DNA of 64,000 bases from Siphonodentalium dalli (GCA_032622095.1 CP136064.1:2230001-2294000), one strand, 5' to 3'; counted from the first letter of the stretch, positions 22,514 to 34,587 are shown. Notes: a model not told the origin generated them from the letters alone. A program made the numbers and translations.

Positions 22514-23399
22514 TAGGGGTGGGAGATACGTATCGCGATATGCGGGTTGCGATACAATACGTATCTAGATATGATACCCCATATTTCGGGATGCAGCCCT
22601 TCATATGGAATTCATGAATTGGTTGAAAGAAAAACATATATTCAATCATAATCATCATTTAATTTTAATAATTCATCAATAATGGATTAATACTGAGAGT
22701 AAATCCTCAGAGATTACCACTCAAAACAGAATGTATATATAAATCGTTGCTTTTGCCGGGGTCAGACATTTTGATTTTGTATCGCCTGCTAAGTTTTATT
22801 TAAGGCCAAGGTCGTATGGGATTACATGACTTTCAAATACAATAACATACCACGTTTGTGGTTTAACTCATTTAAATACAGTGCAGGGGGGGGGGGGGGT
22901 AATCCAAAAATACCATGTTGGAAGTTCGGAATGCTGTCTGTATCGACAGCGATGAAAAATGACTGCAGTTTACTACGCGTCTTGCGATGAGACACGTTTA
23001 TATGTCAATTGGGTACCGGTGACTGTTAACGGGAATGATTTAATTCTAATATGCAGTTCAAGTCCGACCAACGGTTAGGCTGACGTACATTTTGAGCCTT
23101 GGGCAACATCATTTCTATAAACGAACTCTTCTGTGTGCCAACGGTGACAACGGTTTATCAATAATTACACAACAATAACAAAGCCCCGCGTATGACCGAT
23201 GAACAGGTGGCTGACATATTTAATCGGCACTTTGAAGTAGAACGTCTTGATCTTGCTTCTTTGCTACTTCTTAAGATCGAATAATGATTGATAGATAAAC
23301 AAAATTGTGTATCGGGATGCGCAATTTTTTGGCTATGGAACCGTTGCGTGTATCGTAGAACTCTGATTCGCGATGCACCGGTGATATCTCGCACTCCTA
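22514..23399. mobile_element. non-autonomous hAT-like element (886 bp)
   Basis: The left terminus TAGGGGTGGGAGATACG matches the right terminus read inward, TAGGAGTGCGAGATATC. ATCGCGA-type words follow on both sides. Flanks are CAGCTCAA (22506-22513) and GAGTTCAA (23400-23407), 6 of 8 identical, consistent with an aged 8-bp duplication. A G run lies at 22885-22898. No transposase frame. Confidence 0.6.
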
Positions 23400-23512
23400 G
23401 AGTTCAAGAGTCAAGATGTGGAAGCCTGTGAGGGGAGTGTTTATGACGTACACTTCATTGAAGCAAAACATCTGTTTTTTAACTTTCTTAATTCCTGATT
23501 ATACAAATACAG

Positions 23513-23585
23513 GAGAAGTCGGCCCCGTGCGAAGTCGGCCTTATATGAAGATTGGACGGTGCAAAGTCAGCCCCAGAGAAGTGGG
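23513..23585. repeat. short GAAGTCGGCC box cluster
   Basis: GAGAAGTCGGCCCCGTGCGAA and GAAGTCGGCC occur side by side, followed by diverged AAAGTCAGCCCC. The layout resembles the subterminal boxes of the elements at 18916 and 24823 (terminal CGKGA plus a GC-rich 10-mer). This could be the surviving end of a third such family. Its partner end was not found. Confidence 0.3.
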
Positions 23586-24017
23586 CATATATAACAGAAA
23601 CATTGTTTAAAATCATTCTTTATTTATTTGATGAGATGAAATATGAAACTAAAAATAATATTGTCAAAATAACATAACATATGGTATTAATACGAATAAC
23701 AATAAATTCAATCGGCGGTGTCATCGCTGCCACTGTCGTCATGAGTTATGGGTGCTGATATTTCCGCGATCTTACGCAGTACAGTAGCTGGCTTGTTGTC
23801 AATTTCTCTGTCTCTGCAGGTTCAAAGGTAGAATATTTTAGCTAAAGGCTTCATTCCGTACTTGGCAAATTCCTTTCATTGTCTATAAACTATCATTGTT
23901 TTGTATAACTGAGATGCTGAAATGATCACTGCATGTCACACCCTTTCTTTCAGTTGGTCACCCAGCTTTTTAAAATTTTCAGTTGGGTATGGTAACCAAC
24001 CTTTATAAAAATTTCAG

Positions 24018-24052
24018 TTGGGTACCCAGCTTTCATAAAGCTGGGTACCCAA
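24018..24052. repeat. near-perfect short palindrome
   Basis: TTGGGTACCCAGCTTT faces AAAGCTGGGTACCCAA across 2-3 bp. The same GGGTACCCAGC word is repeated imperfectly upstream (23953-24005), making a small array of GTACCCA/TGGGTAC words. No gene function is seen. Confidence 0.7.
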
Positions 24053-24245
24053 AATGTACCGTTACCTTTAAAAGTATAACAGTATAGACAACTGAATTTG
24101 TTTTCAAGCAAATGTCATTCAAAACTAAAGAGACAAAAGGGAATGACAGTTGGGATGTTTATGATAGCAAATCAGAGCAATACTACGGAGCTTTAAATAT
24201 CAATATTAATCAAAGGATTCTGCATATTCAATACATCATATGTCG

Positions 24246-24643
24246 GTACCCTTGAGTGCCTAATAAACATACATGTACGATTATTTAAATCGAGGTAAAA
24301 TGCCCACCTGTACGATCGTTATATGGTCCTGTACGTTTATTAAATTAACCAAAAGAAATAATTCACCAATCTTAAATTGTGTTATTCATAGATGAATGAA
24401 CTCTGATTGTTGACAGTGATCAGCACAATGTAGATTCACAGACCTGGCTATCCATCAAAACTATTTCTGTCCCATGGCATCAGTAAACCAGTCAGATGGT
24501 GCGTTTTGTTATGATGTATGGTACTAATATTTCCAGTCTGTACGTTTATTCTGCCCTAGCTGTACTATTATTCAGTTACGCGACATTTTCCAACCTGTAC
24601 TATTATTCCACCCTGTACTTTTATTAGGCAATCAAGAGTATAC
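24246..24643. mobile_element. short inverted-repeat element with CTGTACTATTATT boxes
   Basis: GTACCCTTGAGTGCCTAATA (left) matches GTATACTCTTGATTGCCTAA (right, read inward) imperfectly over about 28 bp. Subterminal boxes of the form CTGTAC-K-WTTATT occur near 24312, 24333, 24540, 24565, 24595 and 24614. No clear target duplication could be fixed, so the superfamily is unknown. Confidence 0.5.
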
Positions 24644-24822
24644 ACATATCAAACCTATGTGCTCAAGAAGACGTGGTTACGTCCGCCCATAAGGACGGTT
24701 CTCCTGATACAGGAGGGATGTACATGCAGAGAAGGTAAAGGTAAAGGAAGGTATTCTACCCACTCATTCGTACAGATCGACTAGTTGTAGGACAAAATAT
24801 TATTTTGCGCCATCATTCAAAT

Positions 24823-25547
24823 GGGAACGGGACTACCTGCCCCGAGACAACCCGCCCCTCTGCTATTTTCAGGGCGGGTTGTCCCGATAAATAAGGGCGG
24901 GTTGTCCAGAAATTGTTAATAGTGATTATGTTCTTTGATGATATATTATTAAAGATTTTGACCAACAAAACATGTGTTTATTCATTAATTATGTCAAAGC
25001 ATTTTGCTTGTTGTCCAATTAATCCTCTTCACAAATCTCCATATTTCTACATGTATATTGTGTCTATGTTATATGTTTGATTGGAGGTGAGTATACAAAC
25101 AGCCTTTGAATGATGCCGACGGAACTGGGTATATTATCTCTTGAGTGTGGGTTATCTTCATTCTGCAAGCATGTTTCCTTGCATTCACTGCGATTTGGAG
25201 GTGCGACCAGAAGAGAAGAAAGAAGAGACCAGCACAATGCACTGGCAGACATCCAGCAGCAGCCCCAAATTAATCATTGTTCATTTGTTTTTAATCTTCG
25301 TTCACGTTCATATTCATATTAGCCTATATACTTCATTCCGTTTTTTGTTGTCCGTGTTGTTACATAAAATAAAAACCTATAAATAACAACCCGGCCAGTT
25401 TCTTCAAACAAACATCTCATAATCCCGTCACACGTCCTAATTAGCCACTAATTACCGCTAAGTGATTTTAGGGGGCGGGTTGTCAGGGGGCGGGTTGTCT
25501 TGAGTGAAAGGGGGCGGGTTGTCTCAGGGGCGGGTAGTCACGGCCCC
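24823..25547. mobile_element. non-autonomous hAT-like element with GACAACCCGCCC boxes (725 bp)
   Basis: Flanks ATTCAAAT (24815-24822) and ATTCAAAC (25548-25555) match at 7 of 8 positions. Termini are GGGAACGGGACTACCTGCCC and, read inward, GGGGCCGTGACTACCCGCCC. Each is followed by GAGACAACCCGCCCC-type boxes, several in tandem near the right end (25470-25530). The terminal GGGNNCGKGA word is shared with the element at 18916-20079 although the boxes differ. Internal frames of 62-81 residues overlap on both strands and look like chance. Confidence 0.75.
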
Positions 25548-25559
25548 ATTCAAACATGT

Positions 25560-26650
25560 GTCCAAGATGTTTTGCTTCAACCCGAATACCAGTCAACTCG
25601 GGGGTATGAATCCTGCGTACGGCTTCAAAACACCCTGAATCCCGCATACCGAAGGGGGGGGGGGGGGTGATACCTTCATGTATTACATTTACATCACATG
25701 TATCGTATGTCATACATGTAGGCCTAATTCAATTGTTGACTGAATTTTTTTTTTTAAACAAGTTAAATTTCAAGTTAAAATATCATTAATTGTGGCATAA
25801 TACACAATAAAGTGGCTTAATTAGATAAATCAGATCTTCTCAATCAACCAATTTCATTCAAATAAAGGCAAAATGGTCAGCAGAATACATTACTATTCAC
25901 TTCAAATACATTTGTTTACGTACAATCATTAATATGTTCATGGGGACTACACGTGACTACATTAGCTGGTAATACTACTAATATAGTGATCTCCCCTGGC
26001 AATTAAAAAAAAAAAAATTCCTTTGAAACGTCGACTCTCGCTACGATCGAAATACGGCATTTTATTGCTAATTTTTTACTTTTTAACTTACCAGTGAGCA
26101 ATGAAGCGTAATCAATATTAATCGAGGTGGTCAGAACTTTAAAATTCGGAGTAATTTTCACAATTTTAACAAAAATCTTTTCATAATTATTTACGCGGGT
26201 TTTCAGTTTGGTAAACAAAGGATATTCTATCCGCTGCCGAATTGTGCTATTTTTATTGGAAAATGTCACGTAATTGCTTAAAATAGCGGTGTTTACAATT
26301 ACCTTCAGTCACGAGACTCTGGAGATTTCCTGTGATGTCATCATTTACCGACTTCCGGAGGGGGGTGGGGGGTGAGACATCACACACACGTATGTCATGG
26401 GAGGCCATGAAATTCACATTTAATATTATAAGCGCAATTCATGGTTATATGTAACTAAACACCCATAACTTAACATTAACTCCTATTGACATATCACGTA
26501 CCTCTTGTTTTCATTGATTTGGATGGGTAGGGAGCTAGCCCAACTTCTTTATCAAAATGGCTGACTCGCAATAGTATCACCTTCTGTTTTAGTTGGAGCG
26601 ACTCGTGATAGCATTTTATTATCTTCGGTATATATTAGTTGGGGTTATAT
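25560..26650. other. no gene recognised; one G tract
   Basis: A 14-base G run (about 25655-25668) and scattered T runs are present. An 88-residue minus-strand frame (26003-26269) is lysine- and isoleucine-rich, as expected from AT-rich chance sequence. Confidence 0.4.
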
Positions 26651-26659
26651 ACTCGCAAT

Positions 26660-27803
26660 TAGAGGTGCCACTACTATTGATTTTGATAATCGATAATCGG
26701 TCGTCAATAATCGACTATTATCGATTAATCGTACCTAATATTAATAACATCAGTGGAAGTATACCGTAATATGGCCTATTGCCTGGGTGCTCGTTAACTC
26801 AATAACTGCACTGTCACTGGTCATTTGAGACATTGGCTGATGTAATTTTTACGTTAATAAAATGCATCATAAACCACTGTTAATGACTAATGAGCACAAT
26901 GTATTGAATACCAGCACAGTTCTCAGCGATGTTATGGTTATAATATTTGTGAGTTCATTGGAACGAACGTAGCGATTAATTTAAGTTTTAGGAATAGCCA
27001 CATAAACAAACAATACAAAAGTAGGAATGAACAATGGACCGCCGGTTGTTCCTAAATAAAGGAATCAAATGTTATGGAAACTATAAGTTTCATCAAACTT
27101 CCAAAGCGTGGTTAACAATCACAAACGTGTGGCCCACCTGCAAATTGCATGACTCAGAACAATTTAAGTATTTGATAACAGTCTGTTTCATTCAGCATTC
27201 ACCACACGATATGCGATAGCCTTTACTAGTAACTTCTAAGTATACATTTGTACTCATACAAACAAAGTACATTTGCAATGCAATTGGGGAGAATATCACT
27301 GATTAAAATGCCATATATATATTGTTCCCTGGTTTAGAGAGAATGTCAATCAACATCCCATTGGTCCAATCAGATTCAATGGCGAGTGCATTCAGTTCAT
27401 TGAACACGGTGACAGTCGGCACATTTCAAAGACATATTGCCACCTTTCAAGTATACTAAAATATACAACGATGTCGCAATGTGTTCAAATCTGCAGTGCG
27501 GCCAATTTGTAGAATATACAACGATCAGACGAGAAACCATGTCGCATCATCAAATGAACTGCCGACTGTTTGCAACATATATCAGTAGTACTCATGTTAT
27601 TGGAATCTCTTTGGTACGCGATCAAAGGATGTTAACACCTCGGTTGTAGATAGAACTGTGTAACATAAACACGGTATTCAATAATACCCGGCATCTTCTG
27701 ACATCCGATATAAATAACACAGATTAATCGACGATGGAAATGGTAATCGATTATCGGCTTTATCAACGGTTCATCGATTATACGATTAATCGTGGCACCC
27801 CTA
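26660..27803. mobile_element. non-autonomous hAT transposon (1144 bp)
   Basis: CTCGCAAT is duplicated exactly at 26652-26659 and 27804-27811. Termini are TAGAGGTGCCAC (left) and TAGGGGTGCCAC (right, read inward). Both are followed by ATTAATCG/ATAATCGATAATCG-type subterminal words. The combination of an 8-bp duplication, TAGGGGTG ends and ATCGATTAATCG repeats is classic for hAT elements. Internal frames of 61 and 70 residues show no hAT dimerisation or RNase H motif. Confidence 0.9.
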
Positions 27804-27974
27804 CTCGCAATAGCATTACTTTCTGTATTAGTCCAGGTGACTTTGATTTTCTTCAATTTTCGAGTATACAGGCACACCATATGAAGGAAGCAAGCCCTCG
27901 GTGACACCACATTCACACTATATGACCATGGAAATACTATAGATTTGTACAAGAGATGCTGATTTAATAAAAAT

Positions 27975-29137
27975 GAAAGTGTCAATGACACTGTAGCTCA
28001 ACTTTGTAAAGAAGGTAATTTTTTTGTTTAGAGCAATGAATAGAGAGATTAAAAAGGAGTGTAAAAATGAGCAGTAAAGGATTTAGTCTCACACAGAGTA
28101 AAATCCAAGATGGCCGCTGGCGGCCATGTTTTTTAGCCGAATGACCCCAAAATGACTCGTTCCCATCTACTTGTTATTGGTAACATCCATGACAAGTTTT
28201 ATGATGATCAGACTAAAGGTACGACCTGTAGCCTTTGCTAAAGGATTTAGTCATACAAAGAGTAAAATGCAAGATGGCTGCTGGCGGCCATGTTTTTTGG
28301 CCGATTGACCCCAAAATTAATCGTTCCCATCTACATGTCAATATTAACATCCATGACAAATTTCATGATGATCAGACGAACAGTATGAACTGTAGCCTGT
28401 GCTAATGCATTGAATTTTGAAATCAAAGATGGCCGCTAGCGGCCATGTTTTTTATTCGAATGACCCCAAAATGACTCGTTCCCATCTACATTCCAATTTC
28501 AACAGCCATGACAAATTTCATGATGATCAGACTAAAGGTACGACCTGTAGCCCGTGCTAAAGGATTTAGTCATACAAAGAGTAAAATCAAAGATGGCTGC
28601 TGGCGGCCATGTTTTTTGCCCGAATGACCCAAAAATGACTCGTTCTCATCTACATGTCATTGTTAACATCCATGACAAATTTTATGATGATCTCACCAAA
28701 GGTACGACCTGTAGCCCGTGCTAAAAGATTTAGTCATGCAAAGAGTAAAATCCAAGATGGCTGCTGACGGCCATGTTTTTTTGGCCAAATGACCCCAAAA
28801 TTACTCGTTCCCATCTACATGTCAATATTAACATCCATGATAAATTTCATGATGATCAGACGAACAATACGACCTATAGCCCGTGCTAATGGATTGAATT
28901 TTGAAATCCAAGATGGCCACTGGCGGCCATGTTTTTTGTCCGAATGACCCCAAAATGAATCATTCCGGTCTAAATGTTGATGTCAACAGCTATGACAAAT
29001 TTCATAATGATCCGATCAAAGGTACGACCTGTTGCCTGTATTGTTGAAGCATCACGCACACACAGACGACGGACGACAAAGCCATGGCAATAGCTCAAAC
29101 TTTACAAAGTAAAGTTGAGCTAAAAACTAGAGCTCGA
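27975..29137. mobile_element. tandem-core element, 'pearl'-like, copy 1 (full length)
   Basis: It starts with AAATGAAAGTGTCAATGACAC and ends in a hairpin (AGCTCAAACTTTAC / GTAAAGTTGAGCT, 29093-29124), followed 6 bases later by CTAG (29130-29133). The core has six units of about 160 bp, each with CAAGATGGCYGCTRGCGGCCAT, GTTCCCATCTACATG, CATGAYAAATTTCATGATGATC and ACGACCTGTAGCC. A terminal hairpin followed by CTRR is the 3' signature of Helitrons. Bivalve pearl elements (CvA, CvE type) have about 160-bp cores and are considered Helitron-related. Assigning this element there is an inference. Confidence 0.65.
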
Positions 29138-29609
29138 GGACTGAGACACCAAAGCTCCAGGAATGAGACACCAATTTTTTGGGACAGGGATGCTGATAAT
29201 ATGAAAATATGGTTTTTTCCCTGATTTAAGTCAATAAGTAAACCATATGAGGTATATAACTTATAAGCAAGCCCTCATGCAGTGACATCACATACATGCT
29301 ATAGTAAATGGCCCAAATCTGTGCAAAAATACATTAAAAAACATCATATACTAGAGTTCCGGGAAGGAGACATAATTCTGTGGATATAGGGATGCTGATA
29401 ATATCTGTAATTAGGGATTATCATTGTTGAACACATACTCAGAATTGATTGAGGCTAATTCAAACAGGTTAAAATTAGCCCAATATGCACCTCTTGTGTT
29501 GCTAGGTGATACACCAGGTCATGCCAAAAGTTTATGGGTAGGTTAGATAGTAGTCACTATTACGCTTAAGCGCAAATAATTGCGCTTAAGCACAATCAAT
29601 TGCGCTTAA

Positions 29610-30191
29610 AGGGGTACTGTACGCCATTTTCATTAAATTTCGGTGACAACAACGATCTAATATCGATAATATATAGAAACATAAGTAATTTGAGTCGAAG
29701 ATGTATTCTGTAAACGCTCAGGTTAATAGGCTATCTTAAAATTTAATAATTTAAAAGTTAATAATTTGATATAAATTGAATTTATGACTGGAGCCATAAA
29801 ATGGCGTCAATTAAATTACGAATTACCGTAATCAAAAATAGTAATTGAGGGATACTGGATTTTTAAACCGATCGCACACACGATTGCTTAAAATATTATG
29901 ATGATACGGGGAGAACACTCAAGCCACTCACTGACTAGCGACGATACAATAACTTAAATGATTATATGGGACTAGTATGCATATAATATAACTTTTATTT
30001 GATTCATTTGGTTGAAAACTTTACAAAAATTACTCGACAACGACAATTTGTATTTTTGCATTCCGGTAAATTTGTCATCCATAACATGACTTCGTACTCA
30101 ACAGACTTTCAAATAATGGAAAAATTGTTACCTTATTCTCCGACTCGGAGACTATAGAAACCAACAACAACATGTGGCGTACAGTACCCCT
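29610..30191. mobile_element. TTAA-flanked MITE, family B (582 bp)
   Basis: TTAA lies on both sides (29606-29609 and 30192-30195). Termini AGGGGTACTGTACGCCA and TGGCGTACAGTACCCCT are exact complements. The interior is AT-rich with no coding frame. TTAA duplication indicates piggyBac-type insertion. The target was the third member of a small array of GCGCTTAAGC palindromes at 29569-29609. Confidence 0.85.
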
Positions 30192-30237
30192 TTAAGTGCA
30201 ATTCATTTTTAAATGTGAATTTGGCCTCCATTTTTTC

Positions 30238-32868
30238 AATGGTGTTTTTGCTTTTGCTCACTCAAATTTTCGAGAACAACCATTCACTAGTATAGTTCCT
30301 GGACTTCCACGCTTCCAAAACAAATGCCGGTATATAGTTGAATCTGTCAATGAAGCATAGGATTTGACAGAATTTAATAAATCCTTGTCGTTCTCAATAT
30401 CCGCGCGATATGAAGGGACCACTGTCGGGCAAGAAAGATGCGAACGGCACAGATGAAGATGCGCCAAACGCCGAGTTTCTGTGCAGTAAATATGCGTATT
30501 ACTTAAGGAGTTCTGATGAGTTTTCGAGTGTTTTTATGTGTATCTGAGACTGATCAATTGGACTGCAAATGTCAACTGAAATATGAATCCATAACATATT
30601 CGAAATAATGTGTGCATATTATATTATGAATGTATTTCAATTGAAATTAATTGAACATCCATCTCAGTATTCAGATTTGCGATCTCAATAACGTGAATGA
30701 ATGATAACGCGATGCCTTGATCACACGCACGTGAATGCTGCCGTTCGCATGCATGCAGATAATCGGATATTCGTTTACTATTAACATGCTTGGAGTTTGT
30801 ATATAGACCACACATGCCAGACGACACGCTACGCGGCGTATCAACGATTTGTTATAATCATGTTTATTTTATAGACTTTATGACTCGTTCCCACTCGAGT
30901 AGACCGTTACGCGACAATGAAACCGAATCATCTTATCGAATATATATATATATATCATATTGCTCCAAATTATGCAATTCTGGCTTTTTTAAGAGTCATC
31001 AGATAAAATTGAAACGATTCTATGTTAACACACTAAACATCCGAACATATATGAACAAACACACAACAAAGTTACTGCTATTTATAATAAACACTTCACT
31101 GTGGAACATGTGTATACTGCCATGATTGTTATGTGCACATGTAAATTACACAATAGTTTATAACTTTTCTAATTTAGCCCATAGGACCACATATTTTGTG
31201 GGCATAATATTTACACTATTATGTTATCGTATAGGTTGCATATACTGTAATTGATATGTATTTTTAACCGAAATGAATCTTATCTTATCAGGGTCTCCGT
31301 CCTGAGTTTGGTTTATGGTTCTAACCAAAATTGTTATGGATGTTCAGCGTCACGATGACTTTCAATTCGTATTGTTCGCAGATTTAGTTTTCGGCTTGTT
31401 AAGTTCTAGAATTATTCTTTTTCACTTATTTTGAAAAAAAGTAATATAGCTAAGATTTGCACACAACAATCTAAATGAAATTATGCATAAATCTCCATCA
31501 TCTTGGGAACTATTACATGAGGTCATCGTACGGGATATACATGTGTTATTGTTTTGGTAGATTCAATATTTTAACGTTATCATTCTTAGTTTAACGAGGT
31601 CAGAAATGACTCTTGTTTCGATTAATGGTCTGCAGTTATAACCGAAAAGTTTGAAAACAAATTATACAACGCACAGTCGGTTATATGGTAAATTTGTCTT
31701 ATAACTGCATAGGCTAAATATGAATATTTATTTCTTATAATGCCACGCGTTATTTCACAAGAGAACCGCCAAAGTAGACAGTACAATTAAAACAACCGCA
31801 AAAGTTTGATATTATTTCCGACAACCAAGTCATATACAGCCGTTGTGACACGTTGTCACTCAAAACAATCACATTATCGTTCAATCAAATAACGTCATAA
31901 GTTCGTCGAGGTTGATTGGCCAGTGGACCTGTATGCACGCACTGTTCAATTGATCAACATTTGCAACACGTGGTCTTGTTTATTTCGACTGTATCACGAG
32001 TTGTTGGTTTCAATTTCAATAATATGCACGTGTTGAAAATATCTTGGTACTTGGTACTTGGTAGTGATGATATATGTTCGGATGTTACAAGAATCGTTAC
32101 AATTTTATCTAATGACTCTTAAAAAAGCCAGAATTGCATAATTTGGAGCAATACGATATATGTATATTCGATAAGATGATTCGGTTTCATTGTCGCGTAA
32201 CGGTCTACTCGAGTGGCAACAAGTCATAAAGTCTGTAAAATAAACATGATTATAACAAATCGTTGATACGCCGTAGCGTGTCGTCCGGCATGTGTGGTCT
32301 ATATACAAACTCCAAGCATGTTAATAGTAAACGAATATCCGATTAGCTGCATGCATGCGAAGGGCAGCATTCACGTGCGTGTTATCAAGGCATCGCGTTA
32401 TCATTCATTCACGTTATTGAGATCGCAAATCTGAATACTGAGATGGATGTTCAATTAATTTCAATTGAAATATATTCATAATATAATATGCACACATTAT
32501 TTCGAATATGTTATGGATTCATATTTCAGTTGACATTCGCAGTCCAATTGATCAGTCTCAGATACACATAAAAACACTCGAAAACTCATCAGAACTCCCT
32601 TAAGTAATATGCATACTTACTTCACAGAAACTCGGCGTTTGGCGCATCTTCATCTGTGCCGTTCGCATCTTTCTGGACCGACAGTGGTCCCTTCATATCG
32701 CTCGGATATTGAGAACGACAAGGATTTATTAAATTCTGTCAAATCCTATGCTTCATTGACAGATTCAACTATATACCGGCATTTGTTTTGGAAGCGTGGA
32801 AGTCCAGGAACTATACTAGTGAATGGTTGTTCTCGAAAATTTGAGTGAGCAAAAGCAAAAACACCATT
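30238..32868. repeat. large inverted repeat, arms about 0.8 kb, spacer about 1.0 kb
   Basis: The left arm (about 30238-31053) and right arm (about 32072-32868) are reverse complements with few mismatches. They run from GGTGTTTTTGCTTTTGCTCA down to a GAGTCATYAGATAAAATTG word, and on to CATCCGAACATATA at the inner edge. The spacer 31054-32071 shows no repeat partner in this window. Both arms carry a frame of 69-79 residues (30258-30467 minus; 32609-32848 plus) containing ENDKDLLNSVKSYASLTD, differing at only two residues. Recent duplication alone explains that conservation. No family recognised. Confidence 0.85.
32609..32848 (+). pseudogene. repeat-borne 79-residue frame, possible exon fragment
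   Basis: The frame sits in the right arm of the large inverted repeat. A splice-acceptor-like TTACTTCACAG precedes AAACTCGG at about 32629, and the following 70 codons are stop-free and not strongly biased to AT-rich residues (words RSDIENDKDLLNSVKS and TIYRHLFWKRGSPGTI). The copy in the left arm (30258-30467, minus) differs at two residues. Its function is unknown. It may be an exon captured by a repeat, or chance. Confidence 0.2.
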
Positions 32869-33335
32869 TAAAAAATTCGCCAAAAAAAAATTAATGGTCT
32901 GATCTGGGAAAACTGATTGACAACTGGTGGATAAATACTCATGCTTCGTGTGGACATACACATACGATGCTCGATGTCTGTATTACGGTGAGAAACAAGG
33001 CCATAATTAAAAAGGTATTTGTTTGTCCTCGCCCCGACCGACTCAATTTTAACGGCCGACTGGAAATTCTTTTATTGAGATTGAGAAAAAACAAATTTAA
33101 TTTAAAAAAAATAATATTTTTTTTTAATTTTTTTTTATTTTTTTAGTAGTGGTATGTTGTCTGAGAAGCTCATTTTCGGTCAGAAACTCCAGCAACTGTG
33201 ACTGAACAGCATAATTATTTATTGTTCTTGTTGTGTTTATCCAACTATTAAATTTTTAATTTGTTATCAAATTAATCCCTGACTATTTAGTAATATTGAT
33301 ACCCATGGCCTGCACCTGGAGGGGACCCTTAGTAT

Positions 33336-33661
33336 GGCTGAAGGGGTCACTCTCACCAAAAAAAGTGCTGAAGGGTACACATGATTTTCAAAATGTGCTG
33401 AAGGATACACAGGGTTTGAAATGTCGTTCTAAAGGCATTCAGTTTTCGTATCTGCCATGATTTCTGTTAGAGAATAATTGTTTACGTTCCAATGAATATT
33501 AAAATATACTGAAAACAAACTGCCAATGAGCACCAGACTTTCATAAACACAATTTAAGTAATGGTGTTCGTGCCGATCACAAATCCTGTGTACCCTTCAG
33601 CACATTTTCAAACCCTGTGTACCCTTCAGCACTTTTTTTGGTGAGAGTGACCCCTTCATCC
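33336..33661. mobile_element. MITE, family C copy 1 (326 bp)
   Basis: Terminal inverted repeats of about 47 bp contain GCTGAAGGGGTCACTCTCAC and AGTGCTGAAGGGTACACA. TTAGTAT flanks both sides (33329-33335 and 33662-33668). A second copy lies at 38499-38800. No coding capacity. A 7-8 bp duplication would fit hAT, but the termini lack the usual CA or TA start. Confidence 0.8.
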
Positions 33662-33993
33662 TTAGTATGCCATTCCACCTTGCAAAAAAAACAAAATCCC
33701 TACCTACCTACCCACCTGAAATTTTTGGATAGGGGTGTGGACAAACAAACAATTTATTAATTTTGGCCCAAACATATCCCCATATCATATACGTGAAAAT
33801 GACTTTCCCATATTCTCGGTTTTGGCGATACCCTCGGTTTTGGCGATACCACGTACACAGGGGTGAAGAAGCCAGCGCTGGCCAAAGAAGCCGCATGGAA
33901 CTGGTATTATACCCAATAAAAGGTAACTGTTATCTATGAGAGATCACAGGGTTTTGGTGTAGAAAGATGCTACAACACCAACATTATATGGCA

Positions 33994-34494
33994 ACAATAG
34001 GTTGTGTCCTGGTCACTCCCCGTGGCCAGTCAAAAACTGCCAGTTAATTTAAGAAAACAATATTTTCATACATTTGGTCCGCATGCATTGTCATTGGAAT
34101 TGTAATTCAGTTGGAAATTTTCCAACCTAAATGGTGTCAGGTTTGAAATTCGAAATTAGTAGTTATAGACCACTAGATGTTAGGATTTTTGCAATTTTTC
34201 AGGTTAAAATCTGAATATTCTCATACCGGGAATATAGAACCATGGTTTATGCATATAGGATATTAGGCCTGAGCACTACTCAAGGTGCAACATGGTTTAT
34301 GCATATAGGATATTAGAGGCCTGAGCACTGAGGTGCAAGTGGGGTTGGTGCAAATGGAATTTTATACAAAACTTGTGTTTGGTCTGATTCAGATTCATGG
34401 GGGGGGGGGGGGGGGGGGGGTGTGCAGTTGGAATTTCTCAAGGTAGACACCCCTACCCCCAATTCAAACGGAGACTCTCTAGCTATGTCCCTGG
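33994..34494. mobile_element. truncated relative of the 18666-21036 element
   Basis: The right end read inward is CAGGGACATAGCTAGAGAGTC, close to CAGGGATGTGGCTAGAGGG. A G run at about 34398-34420 and the CAGTTGGAAATTTTCCAACC unit at about 34108 also match that element. GTGTCCTGGTC...CCGTGGCCAGTCAAAAACT matches its interior near 20157. I find no left terminus, so this copy is 5'-truncated. A tandem ATGGTTTATGCATATAGGAT pair lies at 34240-34315. Confidence 0.6.
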
Positions 34495-34587
34495 TTGCAA
34501 GTATGTTTCCGCTTTTGAATTGACTACCACAGTTAGTTACACTCGAAAGAAGTATTATTTGTACCGTAATCAAATTTACAAATTAAA

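Noticed and set aside
28000-29100. CRISPR-like array
   Set aside because: Units are 160 bp and continuous without short unique spacers, and the DNA is eukaryotic.
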